This document shows, one piece after another, positions 25,713 through 33,531 of a stretch of DNA of 64,000 nt; within the stretch, counting starts at the first letter, position 1, and the number at the start of each line of letters is the position of its first letter. Origin of the DNA: Pseudodesulfovibrio cashew (GTDB taxonomy: Bacteria > Desulfobacterota > Desulfovibrionia > Desulfovibrionales > Desulfovibrionaceae). The notes below the pieces were generated by a model. That model saw only the letters and a program-made list of their open reading frames with translations. It ran no database searches and was not told the origin of the DNA. The stretch spans positions 62,001 to 126,000 of the forward strand of contig NZ_CP046400.1 in NCBI RefSeq assembly GCF_009762795.1, given 5' to 3'. A program made the position numbers and the translations under genes.

Positions 25713-26774
25713 ATGAAAGAGACCAGGACTTCCGATAAGGTCTGCCCCCGCGAGTTCTTCAACGTCTCGGAGCACGTCAGCTATCTGGAGCCCCATCAGA
25801 TGCAAGAGCTCGACGAGGCCTTCGGGAAATGGAAGGACTCTGCCAAGCGCGCCGACAGCGTTCTCGGGCGCGCCCGCATGTGGCTGATCTTCAAGCTGCT
25901 CCGATACACCGGAGCGCGGCTTGGGGAGATATTGGCCCTGGACGACACGACCTGCTTCGACCAGGTCGACCTGCTGGTCCGCCTCGGCGGCGAGGACCGG
26001 GAGCGAATGGTCCCCATCCCCGAGGAAGCCTTTTCCCTGATCATGAAAACCCTGGACGGCCCCCTGGGTGCAGGCCTGCGGGGTACCTTCTTCCAGGTGG
26101 ACCCCGGCTATTTCCGGCGCATCTGCTACGCCAGGGGCAAGGAGTGCGGTCTGTCCAAGGATCAGGTCTGCCCCAAGGCCATCCGCAACACCAGGGCCGT
26201 GGAGATGCTGCGCAACGGCGTGCCCATCACCATCGTGCGGGACGTGCTGGGGCAATCCTCTCTCGACCTGACCGCCAACTTTCAGCAATTTTCCCAAGGC
26301 GACATGCGCTCCATCGTGCGCACCGCGCACCAGTCCATGCGCAAACGGACCAGTGCCCGTAACTCGTTCGTGGGACACGTGACCGGGGTGGTGGCCGATG
26401 ACGTCATGGCCGAGGTCATGCTCGAAACCAGGACGGGCATCCGGCTCAGCTCCGTAATCACCGCCAACAGCCTGCACAAACTGCGCATCAAGGAAGGCAG
26501 TCCCGTCATCGCCACAGTCAAGGCCCCGCTGGTCAACGTGCTCGTCGGCGGCAAAGGACTGACCGGCAGCGCCCGCAACCGGCTCTCGGCCTCCGTCCTC
26601 CGCGTGACCGAATCCCCCGTCATCGCGGAAGTCCTCGGCAGGCTCCCGGACGGCAGCGAGGTCTGCGCCCTCATCTCCGGCCAGAGCGCCGAAGAACTCG
26701 CGCTGCAACCGGGTGACGAAGTCGAATTCTGGTTCAAGGCCATGTCCGTGGTCCTGAACACCGTCCAGCTCTGA
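25713..26774 (+). CDS. tunR: TunR-like oxyanion regulator: inactive integrase fold plus two TOBE domains
   Basis: A 353-residue DNA-binding regulator. Residues about 50-205 follow the tyrosine-recombinase catalytic fold: the box I Arg69 in YTGARLGEIL and Arg158 are kept. The HxxR His is Lys155, the LGH His is Gln181 (LGQSSLDLT) and the nucleophilic Tyr is Phe190, so strand cleavage is impossible. Residues about 214-280 and 285-353 are two TOBE/Mop-type domains that bind molybdate or tungstate. This matches the TunR family described in sulfate reducers, a tungstate-responsive regulator of mod and tup operons. It sits upstream of modBAC. The ATG at 25713 has AGAGG 7 bp upstream; upstream in-frame codons are poorly supported. 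Confidence 0.85.
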   Translation: MKETRTSDKVCPREFFNVSEHVSYLEPHQMQELDEAFGKWKDSAKRADSVLGRARMWLIFKLLRYTGARLGEILALDDTTCFDQVDLLVRLGGEDRERMVPIPEEAFSLIMKTLDGPLGAGLRGTFFQVDPGYFRRICYARGKECGLSKDQVCPKAIRNTRAVEMLRNGVPITIVRDVLGQSSLDLTANFQQFSQGDMRSIVRTAHQSMRKRTSARNSFVGHVTGVVADDVMAEVMLETRTGIRLSSVITANSLHKLRIKEGSPVIATVKAPLVNVLVGGKGLTGSARNRLSASVLRVTESPVIAEVLGRLPDGSEVCALISGQSAEELALQPGDEVEFWFKAMSVVLNTVQL

Positions 26775-26817
26775 CCGAGCCGCTCCCGACAGCGCCCCAA
26801 CCCCACTCAAAAAGCTC

Positions 26818-26851
26818 TGAGGCCCGCCCTTTACGCAAAGGGCGGGCCTCA
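26818..26851 (+). terminator. Rho-independent terminator after tunR
   Basis: TGAGGCCCGCCCTTT pairs perfectly with AAAGGGCGGGCCTCA around ACGC, followed by TCTTT; 44 bp past the tunR stop. Confidence 0.85.
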
Positions 26852-27075
26852 TCTTTCAACACCCCGACCGAAGGAACAAGGTCGGGGCGTCCCACCGGAT
26901 ACTGCCCCCATGGATAGGAGAACATGAGTCGCAATGGCCGCATCCGGCGTCACGGGAAGGGCGGCAGGCGCCGGTGCCGTCCGCCCCTGCTGCGAGGGAC
27001 AAAGGTCCGACTTACGGTCTCCGCGCCGGAGAAAAATCGCGGGGCCGTCCTGTCATTGTAAGCATAATGCGTGCC

Positions 27076-27086
27076 CATGGCGAAAG
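27076..27086 (+). promoter_or_regulatory. CATGGCGAAA repeat, copy 1 (candidate TunR site)
   Basis: CATGGCGAAAG, the first of three copies ahead of modB. Eleven-base identity with copy 2, 199 bp downstream. Confidence 0.45.
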
Positions 27087-27126
27087 AACGCCACATCTCG
27101 AATCTCTTATTGTTGCAGACAACAAA

Positions 27127-27158
27127 AGTGTATCACATACATTGTACATTGATACACT
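27127..27158. promoter_or_regulatory. Inverted repeat AGTGTATC / GATACACT
   Basis: An 8-bp perfect inverted repeat with a 16-bp AT-rich spacer, followed by a further TGTATC at 27161-27166. A possible operator in the modB control region; it is too loose for a terminator and the spacer differs from the GTATC-N5-GATAC sites of the YgeV-like regulon. Confidence 0.4.
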
Positions 27159-27274
27159 ACTGTATCTTGCTACAAAAAAACCACTCTACCAATGAGATTC
27201 CAAACTCTACCCAAATAGTATGAAAGTATATGCGGCATACCTTCAATGTGAGTTGGCGTAATTCTTGAAACCAT

Positions 27275-27285
27275 CATGGCGAAAG
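27275..27285 (+). promoter_or_regulatory. CATGGCGAAA repeat, copy 2 (candidate TunR site)
   Basis: CATGGCGAAAG, about 200 bp before modB, immediately left of the AACTGTCACG inverted repeat. Confidence 0.45.
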
Positions 27286-27289
27286 TACC

Positions 27290-27323
27290 AACTGTCACGC
27301 TTTTTAGGATATTCGTGACAGTT
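27290..27323. promoter_or_regulatory. Perfect 10-bp inverted repeat AACTGTCACG / CGTGACAGTT
   Basis: Two 10-bp arms with a 14-bp spacer (CTTTTTAGGATATT). It can form a hairpin in RNA or act as a dimeric operator; it lies 156 bp before modB between copies 2 and 3 of the CATGGCGAAA repeat. Confidence 0.5.
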
Positions 27324-27404
27324 AATATGCGCTTTACAACATACTTTTTGTGTGCATAATACTCCCTGGCAAATTCGGCAAGAGGTGAAGAATCTCTCAC
27401 CGGG

Positions 27405-27415
27405 CATGGCGAAAA
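27405..27415 (+). promoter_or_regulatory. CATGGCGAAA repeat, copy 3 (candidate TunR site)
   Basis: CATGGCGAAAA, 64 bp before the modB start and 130 bp after copy 2, close to where a repressor would overlap the promoter. Confidence 0.45.
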
Positions 27416-27478
27416 CAAGCGGACGGCGGGGCCGCGACACACCATGCCGCTATTACGACTCCCGCATACCGGAAGACC

Positions 27479-28168
27479 ATGAACATCGTTTGGATCGACT
27501 TTACCAACCCCTCTTTCCTCAGCCCTCTGCTCCTGACCCTCAAGGTGGCGACATTGGCCACCGTGTGGTCGCTGATCCTCGGCGTGGCCGCAGCCTATGT
27601 CCTGGCGCGCTGGGACTTTCCCGGCAGAGACTTCGTGGACGCGGTCTGCACATTGCCCATCGTGATGCCCCCCACAGTGCTCGGCTACTACCTTCTCGTC
27701 TTCATCGGGAGGCGCGGCATCATCGGACAATGGCTCCAGCAGACCTTCGGCGTAAGCCTGATGTTCACATGGCAAGGAGCCACCATCGCGGCCACGGTGG
27801 TGGCGTTCCCACTGGTCTTCAAGTCGGCGAGGGCCGCCCTTGAGGGCGTCGGCAAACAATACGAGAACGCCGCCCGCACCCTCGGCCAGGGGGAACTGTC
27901 GGTATTTCTACGCGTGTCGCTGCCTCTGGCCTTTCGCGGCGTGCTCTCCGGCGGCATGCTCGCCTTTGCCCGGGCAATGGGAGAGTTCGGCGCCACGCTG
28001 ATGGTGGCGGGCAACCTCCCGGGTAGAACCCAGACCCTTTCCCTGGCCGTCTACTCAGCGGTCCAGGCAGGCAACGACGCCCTGGCCAACACCCTCGTAC
28101 TGATCATCAGCATCGTCTGCGTGATTATCCTCATGACAACCAGCAAATTGCTGAAACCTCAATTCTAA
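27479..28168 (+). CDS. modB: Molybdate/tungstate ABC transporter permease
   Basis: A 229-residue inner-membrane permease with about five helices. It carries the cytoplasmic coupling motif EFGATLMVAGNLPGRTQTL (EAA-type loop), characteristic of ModB/CysT permeases. Weak ribosome binding site (GGAAG). First gene of the operon, 21 bp before modA; the order B-A-C differs from the usual modABC. Expression is likely controlled by the TunR-like protein through the long upstream region. Tungstate as the true substrate is possible because an AOR gene lies in the same segment. Confidence 0.93.
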   Translation: MNIVWIDFTNPSFLSPLLLTLKVATLATVWSLILGVAAAYVLARWDFPGRDFVDAVCTLPIVMPPTVLGYYLLVFIGRRGIIGQWLQQTFGVSLMFTWQGATIAATVVAFPLVFKSARAALEGVGKQYENAARTLGQGELSVFLRVSLPLAFRGVLSGGMLAFARAMGEFGATLMVAGNLPGRTQTLSLAVYSAVQAGNDALANTLVLIISIVCVIILMTTSKLLKPQF

Positions 28169-28189
28169 CCCAAGTAAAGGAGAATCCCC

Positions 28190-28954
28190 ATGAAACGCGC
28201 TCCCCTCTTTGCGGCCGTCGCGCTCACCCTCGCCCTTGTCATCGGGTTTGCGGGAAACGCACTGGCCCAGGAACTGATCGTCTCGGCGGCAGCCAGCCTC
28301 ACCGACGCCTTCAGCGACATCGAACCCGCCTTTGAAAAAGCCCACCCCGGCGTTGACGTGGTCATGAACTTCGCTTCCTCCGGCGCACTCTACCGCCAGA
28401 TCGAGCAGGGCGCCCCCGCCGACGTCTATGCCTCGGCCAACCCCAAGTGGATGAAAAAGGCCGTGGAAAACGGCTTCGTCATCAAGGGTGACGACCAGAT
28501 CTTTGCCCGCAACTCCCTGGTCCTGGCCACCCCGGCCGACAATCCGGCCAAGGTAACCACCCTGGCCGACCTCACCGGCGGCTCCGTCCAGTCCATCGGC
28601 ATCGGCACCCCCGAGACCGTTCCCGCCGGCCAGTATGCCAAGGGTGCGTTGACAGCCAAAAAGCTTTACGGAACACTTACCCCCAAGATGATCTTCGCCG
28701 AGTCCGTGCGCCAGGTCCTGGACTACCTCTCCCGCGGTGAAGTGGACTGCGGCTTCGTCTACGGCACCGACGCGGTCAAGGCGGGCAAGAAAGTGACCAT
28801 CATCGAGGAAATTCCTCTCGAGAAGCCGGTCACCTACCCCATCGCCGCACTCAAGGAAGCCACCGACCCGGCACTGGCCAAGGCCTTTGTCGCCTTCATC
28901 CGCAGCGACGAGGGTATCGCCCTGCTGGAAGCCCGCGGCTTCAAGAAACCCTAA
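28190..28954 (+). CDS. modA: Molybdate/tungstate-binding periplasmic protein
   Basis: A 254-residue periplasmic binding protein. Residues 1-26 form a Sec signal peptide ending NALAQ. The oxyanion-binding pattern is that of ModA: SAAASLTDAF with the Ser/Ala loop, ASSGALYRQIEQGAPADVYA, and a Tyr in the later VYGTDAVKAG region. ModA of Enterobacteria and this protein share length. AAGGAG lies 7 bp before the ATG. The next gene, the ATPase, starts 15 bp later. ModA usually binds both molybdate and tungstate tightly, so the metal cannot be told from sequence. Confidence 0.94.
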   Translation: MKRAPLFAAVALTLALVIGFAGNALAQELIVSAAASLTDAFSDIEPAFEKAHPGVDVVMNFASSGALYRQIEQGAPADVYASANPKWMKKAVENGFVIKGDDQIFARNSLVLATPADNPAKVTTLADLTGGSVQSIGIGTPETVPAGQYAKGALTAKKLYGTLTPKMIFAESVRQVLDYLSRGEVDCGFVYGTDAVKAGKKVTIIEEIPLEKPVTYPIAALKEATDPALAKAFVAFIRSDEGIALLEARGFKKP

Positions 28955-28969
28955 AGACCAACGGAATAC

Positions 28970-29713
28970 ATGCAATTCGAACTCGACATAACCAAACGGC
29001 TGCGTAGCGGAGGGGAGGAGTTTCTCCTCCGCTCGCGCTTTTCCACCACGGACAGGGCCCTGGTCCTGTTCGGCCCCTCCGGCTCGGGCAAGACGCTCAC
29101 CCTGCGGGCCATCGCGGGGATGCTCAAGCCGGACGAAGGATACATCAAGCTCAACGGCAATGTGGTCTTTGACTCGGCCAAGGGCATCAACGTGCCCACG
29201 CGGGACCGCAATGTCGGCTACGTATTCCAGGACTACGCCCTGTTTCCACACCAGACAGTGCGGCAGAATGTGGGATTCGGTCTCAAACCGCTGTTCGGCA
29301 AACTGCACCCGGCCGATGCCGAACGCGTGGAGGAACTGATCCAGGTTTTCGGGTTGGCCTCGGTGGCATCCAAGAAGCCGGTCGCCCTTTCGGGAGGCCA
29401 GCAGCAGCGCACTGCCCTGGCCCGGGCGCTCGCCACCTCGCCCAACCTGCTCCTGCTCGACGAGCCCTTCAGCGCACTGGACCAGCCTCTGCGCCTGCGC
29501 ATGCGGGACGAGCTCGCCAGCGCCCTGGAGAACTTCAACATCCCTTTGATCATGGTCACCCATGACTCGGACGAGGTGGAATCCTTTGCCGAAACCATTG
29601 TGGTCTACCGGGACGGCAGCGTCACCGACGTCCACTCCGCGCGCGAAATCTCGGATTCCGGGCTCAGCCTCACTGAAACGCTGCGCAAACAGGTCGCCCT
29701 GGCCTACCAGTAG
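28970..29713 (+). CDS. modC: Molybdate/tungstate ABC transporter ATPase, TOBE-less
   Basis: A 247-residue ABC ATPase: Walker A GPSGSGKT, signature [15 protein letters not shown], Walker B LLLLDEPFSALD and the switch His in MVTHDSDEVE. Typical ModC is about 350 residues with a C-terminal TOBE regulatory domain; this protein stops right after the ATPase domain. Feedback inhibition by bound oxyanion is therefore unlikely at the transporter and may be left to the TOBE domains of the TunR-like regulator. Last gene of the operon; two hairpins follow. Confidence 0.92.
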   Translation: MQFELDITKRLRSGGEEFLLRSRFSTTDRALVLFGPSGSGKTLTLRAIAGMLKPDEGYIKLNGNVVFDSAKGINVPTRDRNVGYVFQDYALFPHQTVRQNVGFGLKPLFGKLHPADAERVEELIQVFGLASVASKKPVALSGGQQQRTALARALATSPNLLLLDEPFSALDQPLRLRMRDELASALENFNIPLIMVTHDSDEVESFAETIVVYRDGSVTDVHSAREISDSGLSLTETLRKQVALAYQ

Positions 29714-29736
29714 TCCACGGCGCGCTTTTCTCCATT

Positions 29737-29809
29737 TCGCCGACAGTTATCCTGCTGTCTGTCGGCGACCATCGGCCCCGGCCCCGCAGCACCCGACGCT
29801 GCGGGGCCG
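29737..29809 (+). terminator. Tandem hairpins after modC
   Basis: Hairpin 1 is TCGCCGACAG with CTGTCGGCGA (29737-29768); hairpin 2 is CGGCCCCGCAGC with GCTGCGGGGCCG (29779-29809). Both stems are perfect; neither has a T tract, so termination may be partial. Confidence 0.6.
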
Positions 29810-30040
29810 ACAGGTTGCCCCCCCCAACGCCTCACACATTCACAGCCACTCCTGATTCCGGAAACACCGGATCAACACCCTCAGCACAGCCCCCTCTCTT
29901 CCAGCTCCGAGCCATGGCGGCTCGTCAGGTGTCGCGCCGCAACCACTCGCCCGGCCTCCCGCTTTGACCAGAGAGCCAGCCCCGACAGGCCACCCCGGCC
30001 ACTTTCGAGGGCCTCTCTACACACATATTTGTCAATCACA

Positions 30041-30056
30041 GTATCAAAACGATAAA
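30041..30056. promoter_or_regulatory. Enhancer-type palindrome, distal copy
   Basis: GTATCAAAACGATAAA: one perfect half-site GTATC and GATA in place of GATAC, with a 5-bp spacer. About 333 bp upstream of the -24 element. Confidence 0.5.
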
Positions 30057-30140
30057 CCAACACAACCCTCCTTTCACGTCGCGAAAAAGGCGGTATTCCG
30101 GCAAACTATACATCGTCCCCCGGGCGCAGCCACCCAATCC

Positions 30141-30157
30141 GGTCTCAAAACGATACC
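30141..30157. promoter_or_regulatory. Enhancer-type palindrome, proximal copy
   Basis: GGTCTCAAAACGATACC: one base from the perfect palindrome GGTATC-N5-GATACC. About 217 bp upstream of the sigma-54 box; candidate site for the YgeV-like activator. Confidence 0.6.
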
Positions 30158-30373
30158 CACTGTAGCCAAGCGGTCACACTCAACTGCCCCAACCAGCCAC
30201 TCAGTCTCCTCACAAGAGGCAAAAAACACAAATCCAGCCCGGATTCCGACAAAACACTTACTGCCACTGGCATTTCTTTAAATAACAAAAATGGGAAACA
30301 AGCTATTCTAGTGAGCTTTTTTGACCCAATTATACGCTAAAATTGGCAAAACAGGACCATTTCACCAGGTGTG

Positions 30374-30389
30374 TGGCATACAAGTTGCT
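30374..30389 (+). promoter_or_regulatory. Sigma-54 (-24/-12) promoter of the ABC/hydantoinase operon
   Basis: TGGCATACAAGTTGCT matches TGGCAc-N5-TTGCW at all key bases with exact spacing. The predicted start is about 52 bp before the ATG at 30452. Confidence 0.8.
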
Positions 30390-30451
30390 CATTCCGTTTC
30401 CTCAGAGATCAACCGCTACCGGCTTAACCGACTTTTTCACTAGGAGGAACT

Positions 30452-31528
30452 ATGCGCAGAAGAGATTTCATGAAACTGGCGGCCATGGGAGCCATGGGCA
30501 CCATGATCGGCGGCTTCCCCGGCGTGTCCATGGCGGGCGCGGCCAAACAGGTCAACTGGCTGACCTGGGAGAACCTGGCCTACGACAAGTACATCGCCGA
30601 TTTCATCAAGAGCAGCGGCATCAATATTCAAAAGGGGTTCATCGGTTCCGACGACGAACAGTTCGCCAAGATCCGGGCGGGCGGCGGTGCCGACTGGGAC
30701 CTGATCACCCCCGGCCTGGACAAGGTGGAGCTCTACGTGGCCGCAGACCTGCTCCAGCCCCTGGACCTCGACAAGATCCCCAACGCGGCCAAGCGCTACG
30801 CCCCGTTCATGAACACCAGCCTCGGCAAGAAGGATGGCCAGGTCTACGGCATCCCGTTCTACTGGGGCATCAACCCCATCGTTTACCGTGCCGACCTCAT
30901 GGATGAGGAACCCGATTGGTCCACCCTTTTCGAGGGCACCAAGTACAAGGGCCGCCTGGCCATGCGCGACTACGCCCTGGAGGCCATCGCCATCGCCGCC
31001 ATGTACGTGGGCATCGACCGCGACCGCATCTTCAAGATGGACGACAAGGAGCTGGCCGAGTGCAAAAAGGCCTGCATCGCCCAGAAGAAGCTGCTGCGCA
31101 CCTACTGGAACTCCATCGCCGACCTGACCAACCTGTTCGCCGCCGGCGAGGTTGTCTGCGCCTTCTCCTGGGTCCCGCCCTACTACGACCTGCGCGCCAA
31201 GGGCATCGACATGGGAATGGCCAAGCCCAAGGAGGGCGTCATCGGCTGGTGCGACACCTGCGCCATCCCCAAGGACGCCAGCCCGGAGAGCGCCGCTGCG
31301 GCCCACGAGCTCATCAACTACGTGCTCGGCCCGGACTACGGCTACAAGCTCGCCCTGGACGGCCCCTACGCCATCAGCACCTCCACGGCCCGCGCCAAGC
31401 TCACCGACGAGCAGCAGGAGCGCGTCTTCATCAAGGACATCGGAATTATGGACAGCTTCCTGTGGAAGGAAAACCCCACCGACTACGGCAAGTGGGTCCG
31501 CATCTGGAACGAAGTCAAGGCAAGCTAG
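30452..31528 (+). CDS. Tat-exported substrate-binding protein of a PotD-like ABC transporter
   Basis: A 358-residue periplasmic binding protein. The N-terminus MRRRDFMKLAAMG is a twin-arginine signal followed by a hydrophobic core ending near GVSMAGA, so it is probably exported folded. The mature part is of the spermidine/putrescine family 1 fold (WLTWENLAYDKYIADF, GIPFYWGINPIVY). AGGAGG lies 4 bp before the ATG. It heads an operon with ATPase, two permeases and a hydantoinase. PotD-type proteins normally bind polyamines; because the operon ends with a cyclic-amide hydrolase, a hydantoin, dihydropyrimidine or related compound is the more likely ligand. Confidence 0.88.
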   Translation: MRRRDFMKLAAMGAMGTMIGGFPGVSMAGAAKQVNWLTWENLAYDKYIADFIKSSGINIQKGFIGSDDEQFAKIRAGGGADWDLITPGLDKVELYVAADLLQPLDLDKIPNAAKRYAPFMNTSLGKKDGQVYGIPFYWGINPIVYRADLMDEEPDWSTLFEGTKYKGRLAMRDYALEAIAIAAMYVGIDRDRIFKMDDKELAECKKACIAQKKLLRTYWNSIADLTNLFAAGEVVCAFSWVPPYYDLRAKGIDMGMAKPKEGVIGWCDTCAIPKDASPESAAAAHELINYVLGPDYGYKLALDGPYAISTSTARAKLTDEQQERVFIKDIGIMDSFLWKENPTDYGKWVRIWNEVKAS

Positions 31529-31531
31529 TAC

Positions 31532-32647
31532 ATGTCGAACACGAAAGTACCCCCGGCCTCCGGCGCACTGCTGGAGGCCCGGGGCCTCATCAAGGATTAC
31601 GGTTCGTTCCGGGCGGTCCACGGCGTGGACTTCGATATCCCGGACAACTGTTTCGTGACCATCCTGGGCCCCTCCGGCTGCGGCAAGACGACCATCCTGC
31701 GCATGATCGGCGGGTTCGAGTCCGTCAGCGGCGGCAGCCTGGTCCTGCGGGATGATCCGCTCATGGGCGTCATGCCCTACGAGCGGCCCATCAACACCGT
31801 CTTCCAGAACTACGCCCTGTTCCCGCACCTGCGCGTGGCCGACAACGTGGCCTTCGGCCTCAAGCTACGCAAACTGCCCGCCGATGAGGTGGACCGTCGC
31901 GTGGACCGCGCCCTGGAGACGGTCAAGATGCAGTCCATGGCGTCCCGCTACCCCTCCCAGCTTTCGGGCGGACAGCAGCAGCGCGTGGCCCTGGCCCGCG
32001 CCTTTGTCAACGAGCCGGAACTCCTGCTCCTGGACGAACCTCTGGGTGCGCTGGACCTGAAGATGCGTCGCCACATGCAGGTGGAACTCAAGGACCTCCA
32101 GCAGCGTCTGGCCATGAGCTTCCTCTACGTCACCCACGACCAGGAAGAGGCCTTTGCCCTGAGCGACCTGATCATCGTCATGAACAACGGACGCATCGAA
32201 CAGCAGGGCTCGCCCGAGGACATCTACCACCGGCCCGCCAACGCCTACGTGGCCGACTTCATCGGAGGAGCCAACCTGCTCCCCGGCGCGGTGACAGGCG
32301 TGGACAAGGGGAGAGCCGCCATCACCACGGCCCTTGGCCCTGTGGAGGCCGACTGCAGCGACACCGTGGCAATGGGCGAACCGGCCAGCCTGTGCATCCG
32401 GGCAGAGGACATCCAGCCCGTGGACGATCCCGGCCAGTACAGCCTCGCCTTCAGGGCCGCCGTGACCCACGTGGTATTCCAGGGCAGCGTCAAGCTGGTG
32501 GAGGTCGAGGTCTCCGGCCAGAAGATCGTGGCCCGGCTCGGCCATGACGTGCCCACCGCAGTGGGCGATCCCGTCACCCTGGGCGTGCCCGACCACCGTA
32601 TCCGCATCGTGCATGGCAATCCCCCCGAGGGAGGCGGCGCGTTATGA
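31532..32647 (+). CDS. ABC transporter ATPase, PotA-like
   Basis: A 371-residue ATPase: Walker [10 protein letters not shown], signature [15 protein letters not shown], Walker [13 protein letters not shown], switch His in VTHDQEEAF. The C-terminal ~120 residues form a TOBE_2-type domain as in PotA, MalK and FbpC relatives. The start lies 3 bp after the previous stop without a clear ribosome binding site, which suggests translational coupling; its stop overlaps the next start by 4 bp. Confidence 0.92.
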   Translation: MSNTKVPPASGALLEARGLIKDYGSFRAVHGVDFDIPDNCFVTILGPSGCGKTTILRMIGGFESVSGGSLVLRDDPLMGVMPYERPINTVFQNYALFPHLRVADNVAFGLKLRKLPADEVDRRVDRALETVKMQSMASRYPSQLSGGQQQRVALARAFVNEPELLLLDEPLGALDLKMRRHMQVELKDLQQRLAMSFLYVTHDQEEAFALSDLIIVMNNGRIEQQGSPEDIYHRPANAYVADFIGGANLLPGAVTGVDKGRAAITTALGPVEADCSDTVAMGEPASLCIRAEDIQPVDDPGQYSLAFRAAVTHVVFQGSVKLVEVEVSGQKIVARLGHDVPTAVGDPVTLGVPDHRIRIVHGNPPEGGGAL

Positions 32648-33531
32648 GCCTGAAACGAATCGACATGGCCCGGCGGCTCTCGCTGCTGGCGCTCATCGGG
32701 CCCAACGTCGTCTTTATCGCCCTGTTCTGCGCCGTGCCCCTGGGCGTGCTCTTCAGCTACAGCTTCTTCCAGGTGGACTTCGTGGCCATCATCCGCGACC
32801 CCACCTGGGACAACTACGTGCGCGTGCTCCAGAACGGCACATACATGGGCCTCATCCTCAAGGCGCTCCTCTACGGCATCGGCATCGCCGCCATCTGCGC
32901 CACCATCGCCTACCCCCTGGCCTTCTTCATCGCCAAGCGGGTCCGGGTGTACAAGGCCGCCCTGCTCACCCTGCTTCTCATCCCCCTGTACACGGGCGAC
33001 CTGATCCGCATCTTCGCCTGGCGCGTGGTGCTGGGAGCCGAGGGCGTGCTCAACTCCTTTCTCCTCTGGCTGGGCATCATCAAGGAGCCCATCTGGGTGC
33101 TGCTGTTCAGCCCCTTCGCCACCACCGTGGTCCTGACCTACAACTACATCCCCTTCATGGTCCTGCCCCTGTGGGCGGCCCTGGAGGCCATGGACGACTC
33201 CTACCTGGAAGCGGCCATGGACCTCGGTTGCCGCCAGTTGTCCGTATTTTTCAAGGTGGTCCTGCCCCTGACCGGGGCCGGGCTGGTGGCCGGATTCCTG
33301 ATGGTCTTCGTCCTGGTGGTCGGCGACTACCTGACCCCGCAGCTCATCGGCGGGTCGTCCGGCGTGACCGTCACCAGCGCCATCCACGACATGTTCGGCG
33401 CGGCCTTTGACTGGCCCACGGGCTCTGCCCTGGCCTGGCTGCTGCTCACGGCCATGGCCCTGTTCATAACCGCCGTGACATGGCTCTTCTACAAGTCCCC
33501 GTGGGGACGCGGCATCCGGGGAGCCAAATAA
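32644..33531 (+). CDS. ABC transporter permease, PotB-like
   Basis: A 295-residue permease with six hydrophobic helices. The EAA coupling loop is EAAMDLGCRQLSVFFKVVLPL. The start overlaps the ATPase stop (ATGA) and the stop overlaps the next start (TAATG), a tightly packed operon. Together with the next protein it would form the heterodimeric channel. Confidence 0.92.
   Translation: MSLKRIDMARRLSLLALIGPNVVFIALFCAVPLGVLFSYSFFQVDFVAIIRDPTWDNYVRVLQNGTYMGLILKALLYGIGIAAICATIAYPLAFFIAKRVRVYKAALLTLLLIPLYTGDLIRIFAWRVVLGAEGVLNSFLLWLGIIKEPIWVLLFSPFATTVVLTYNYIPFMVLPLWAALEAMDDSYLEAAMDLGCRQLSVFFKVVLPLTGAGLVAGFLMVFVLVVGDYLTPQLIGGSSGVTVTSAIHDMFGAAFDWPTGSALAWLLLTAMALFITAVTWLFYKSPWGRGIRGAK

Larger units (their letters stand above)
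26775..27478. other. Long control region between tunR and modB
   Basis: 704 bp without a credible gene. It starts with a strong terminator (26818-26851) and a second GC hairpin (CCCCGACC/GGTCGGGG, 26862-26887), then becomes strongly AT-rich from about 27060. The AT-rich part holds three CATGGCGAAA repeats and two long inverted repeats, listed separately. No small gene with a ribosome binding site and sensible codon use was recognised, and no molybdenum-cofactor riboswitch match could be made. Confidence 0.55.
29714..30451. other. Intergenic region mod / ABC-hydantoinase operon
   Basis: 738 bp without a credible gene. From left to right: two GC hairpins that end the mod operon, two copies of the GTATC-N5-GATAC palindrome (30041 and 30141), an AT-rich stretch (about 30270-30350) that could bend, and the sigma-54 promoter at 30374-30389. 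Confidence 0.6.

Noticed and set aside
25713..26774. Integrase gene, hence a mobile element boundary
   Set aside because: Catalytic His and Tyr are replaced, TOBE domains are fused and no att-like repeats or phage genes are near.
26775..27478. Molybdenum-cofactor riboswitch upstream of modB
   Set aside because: The region is AT-rich with simple inverted repeats; I could not fit the conserved multi-stem core.
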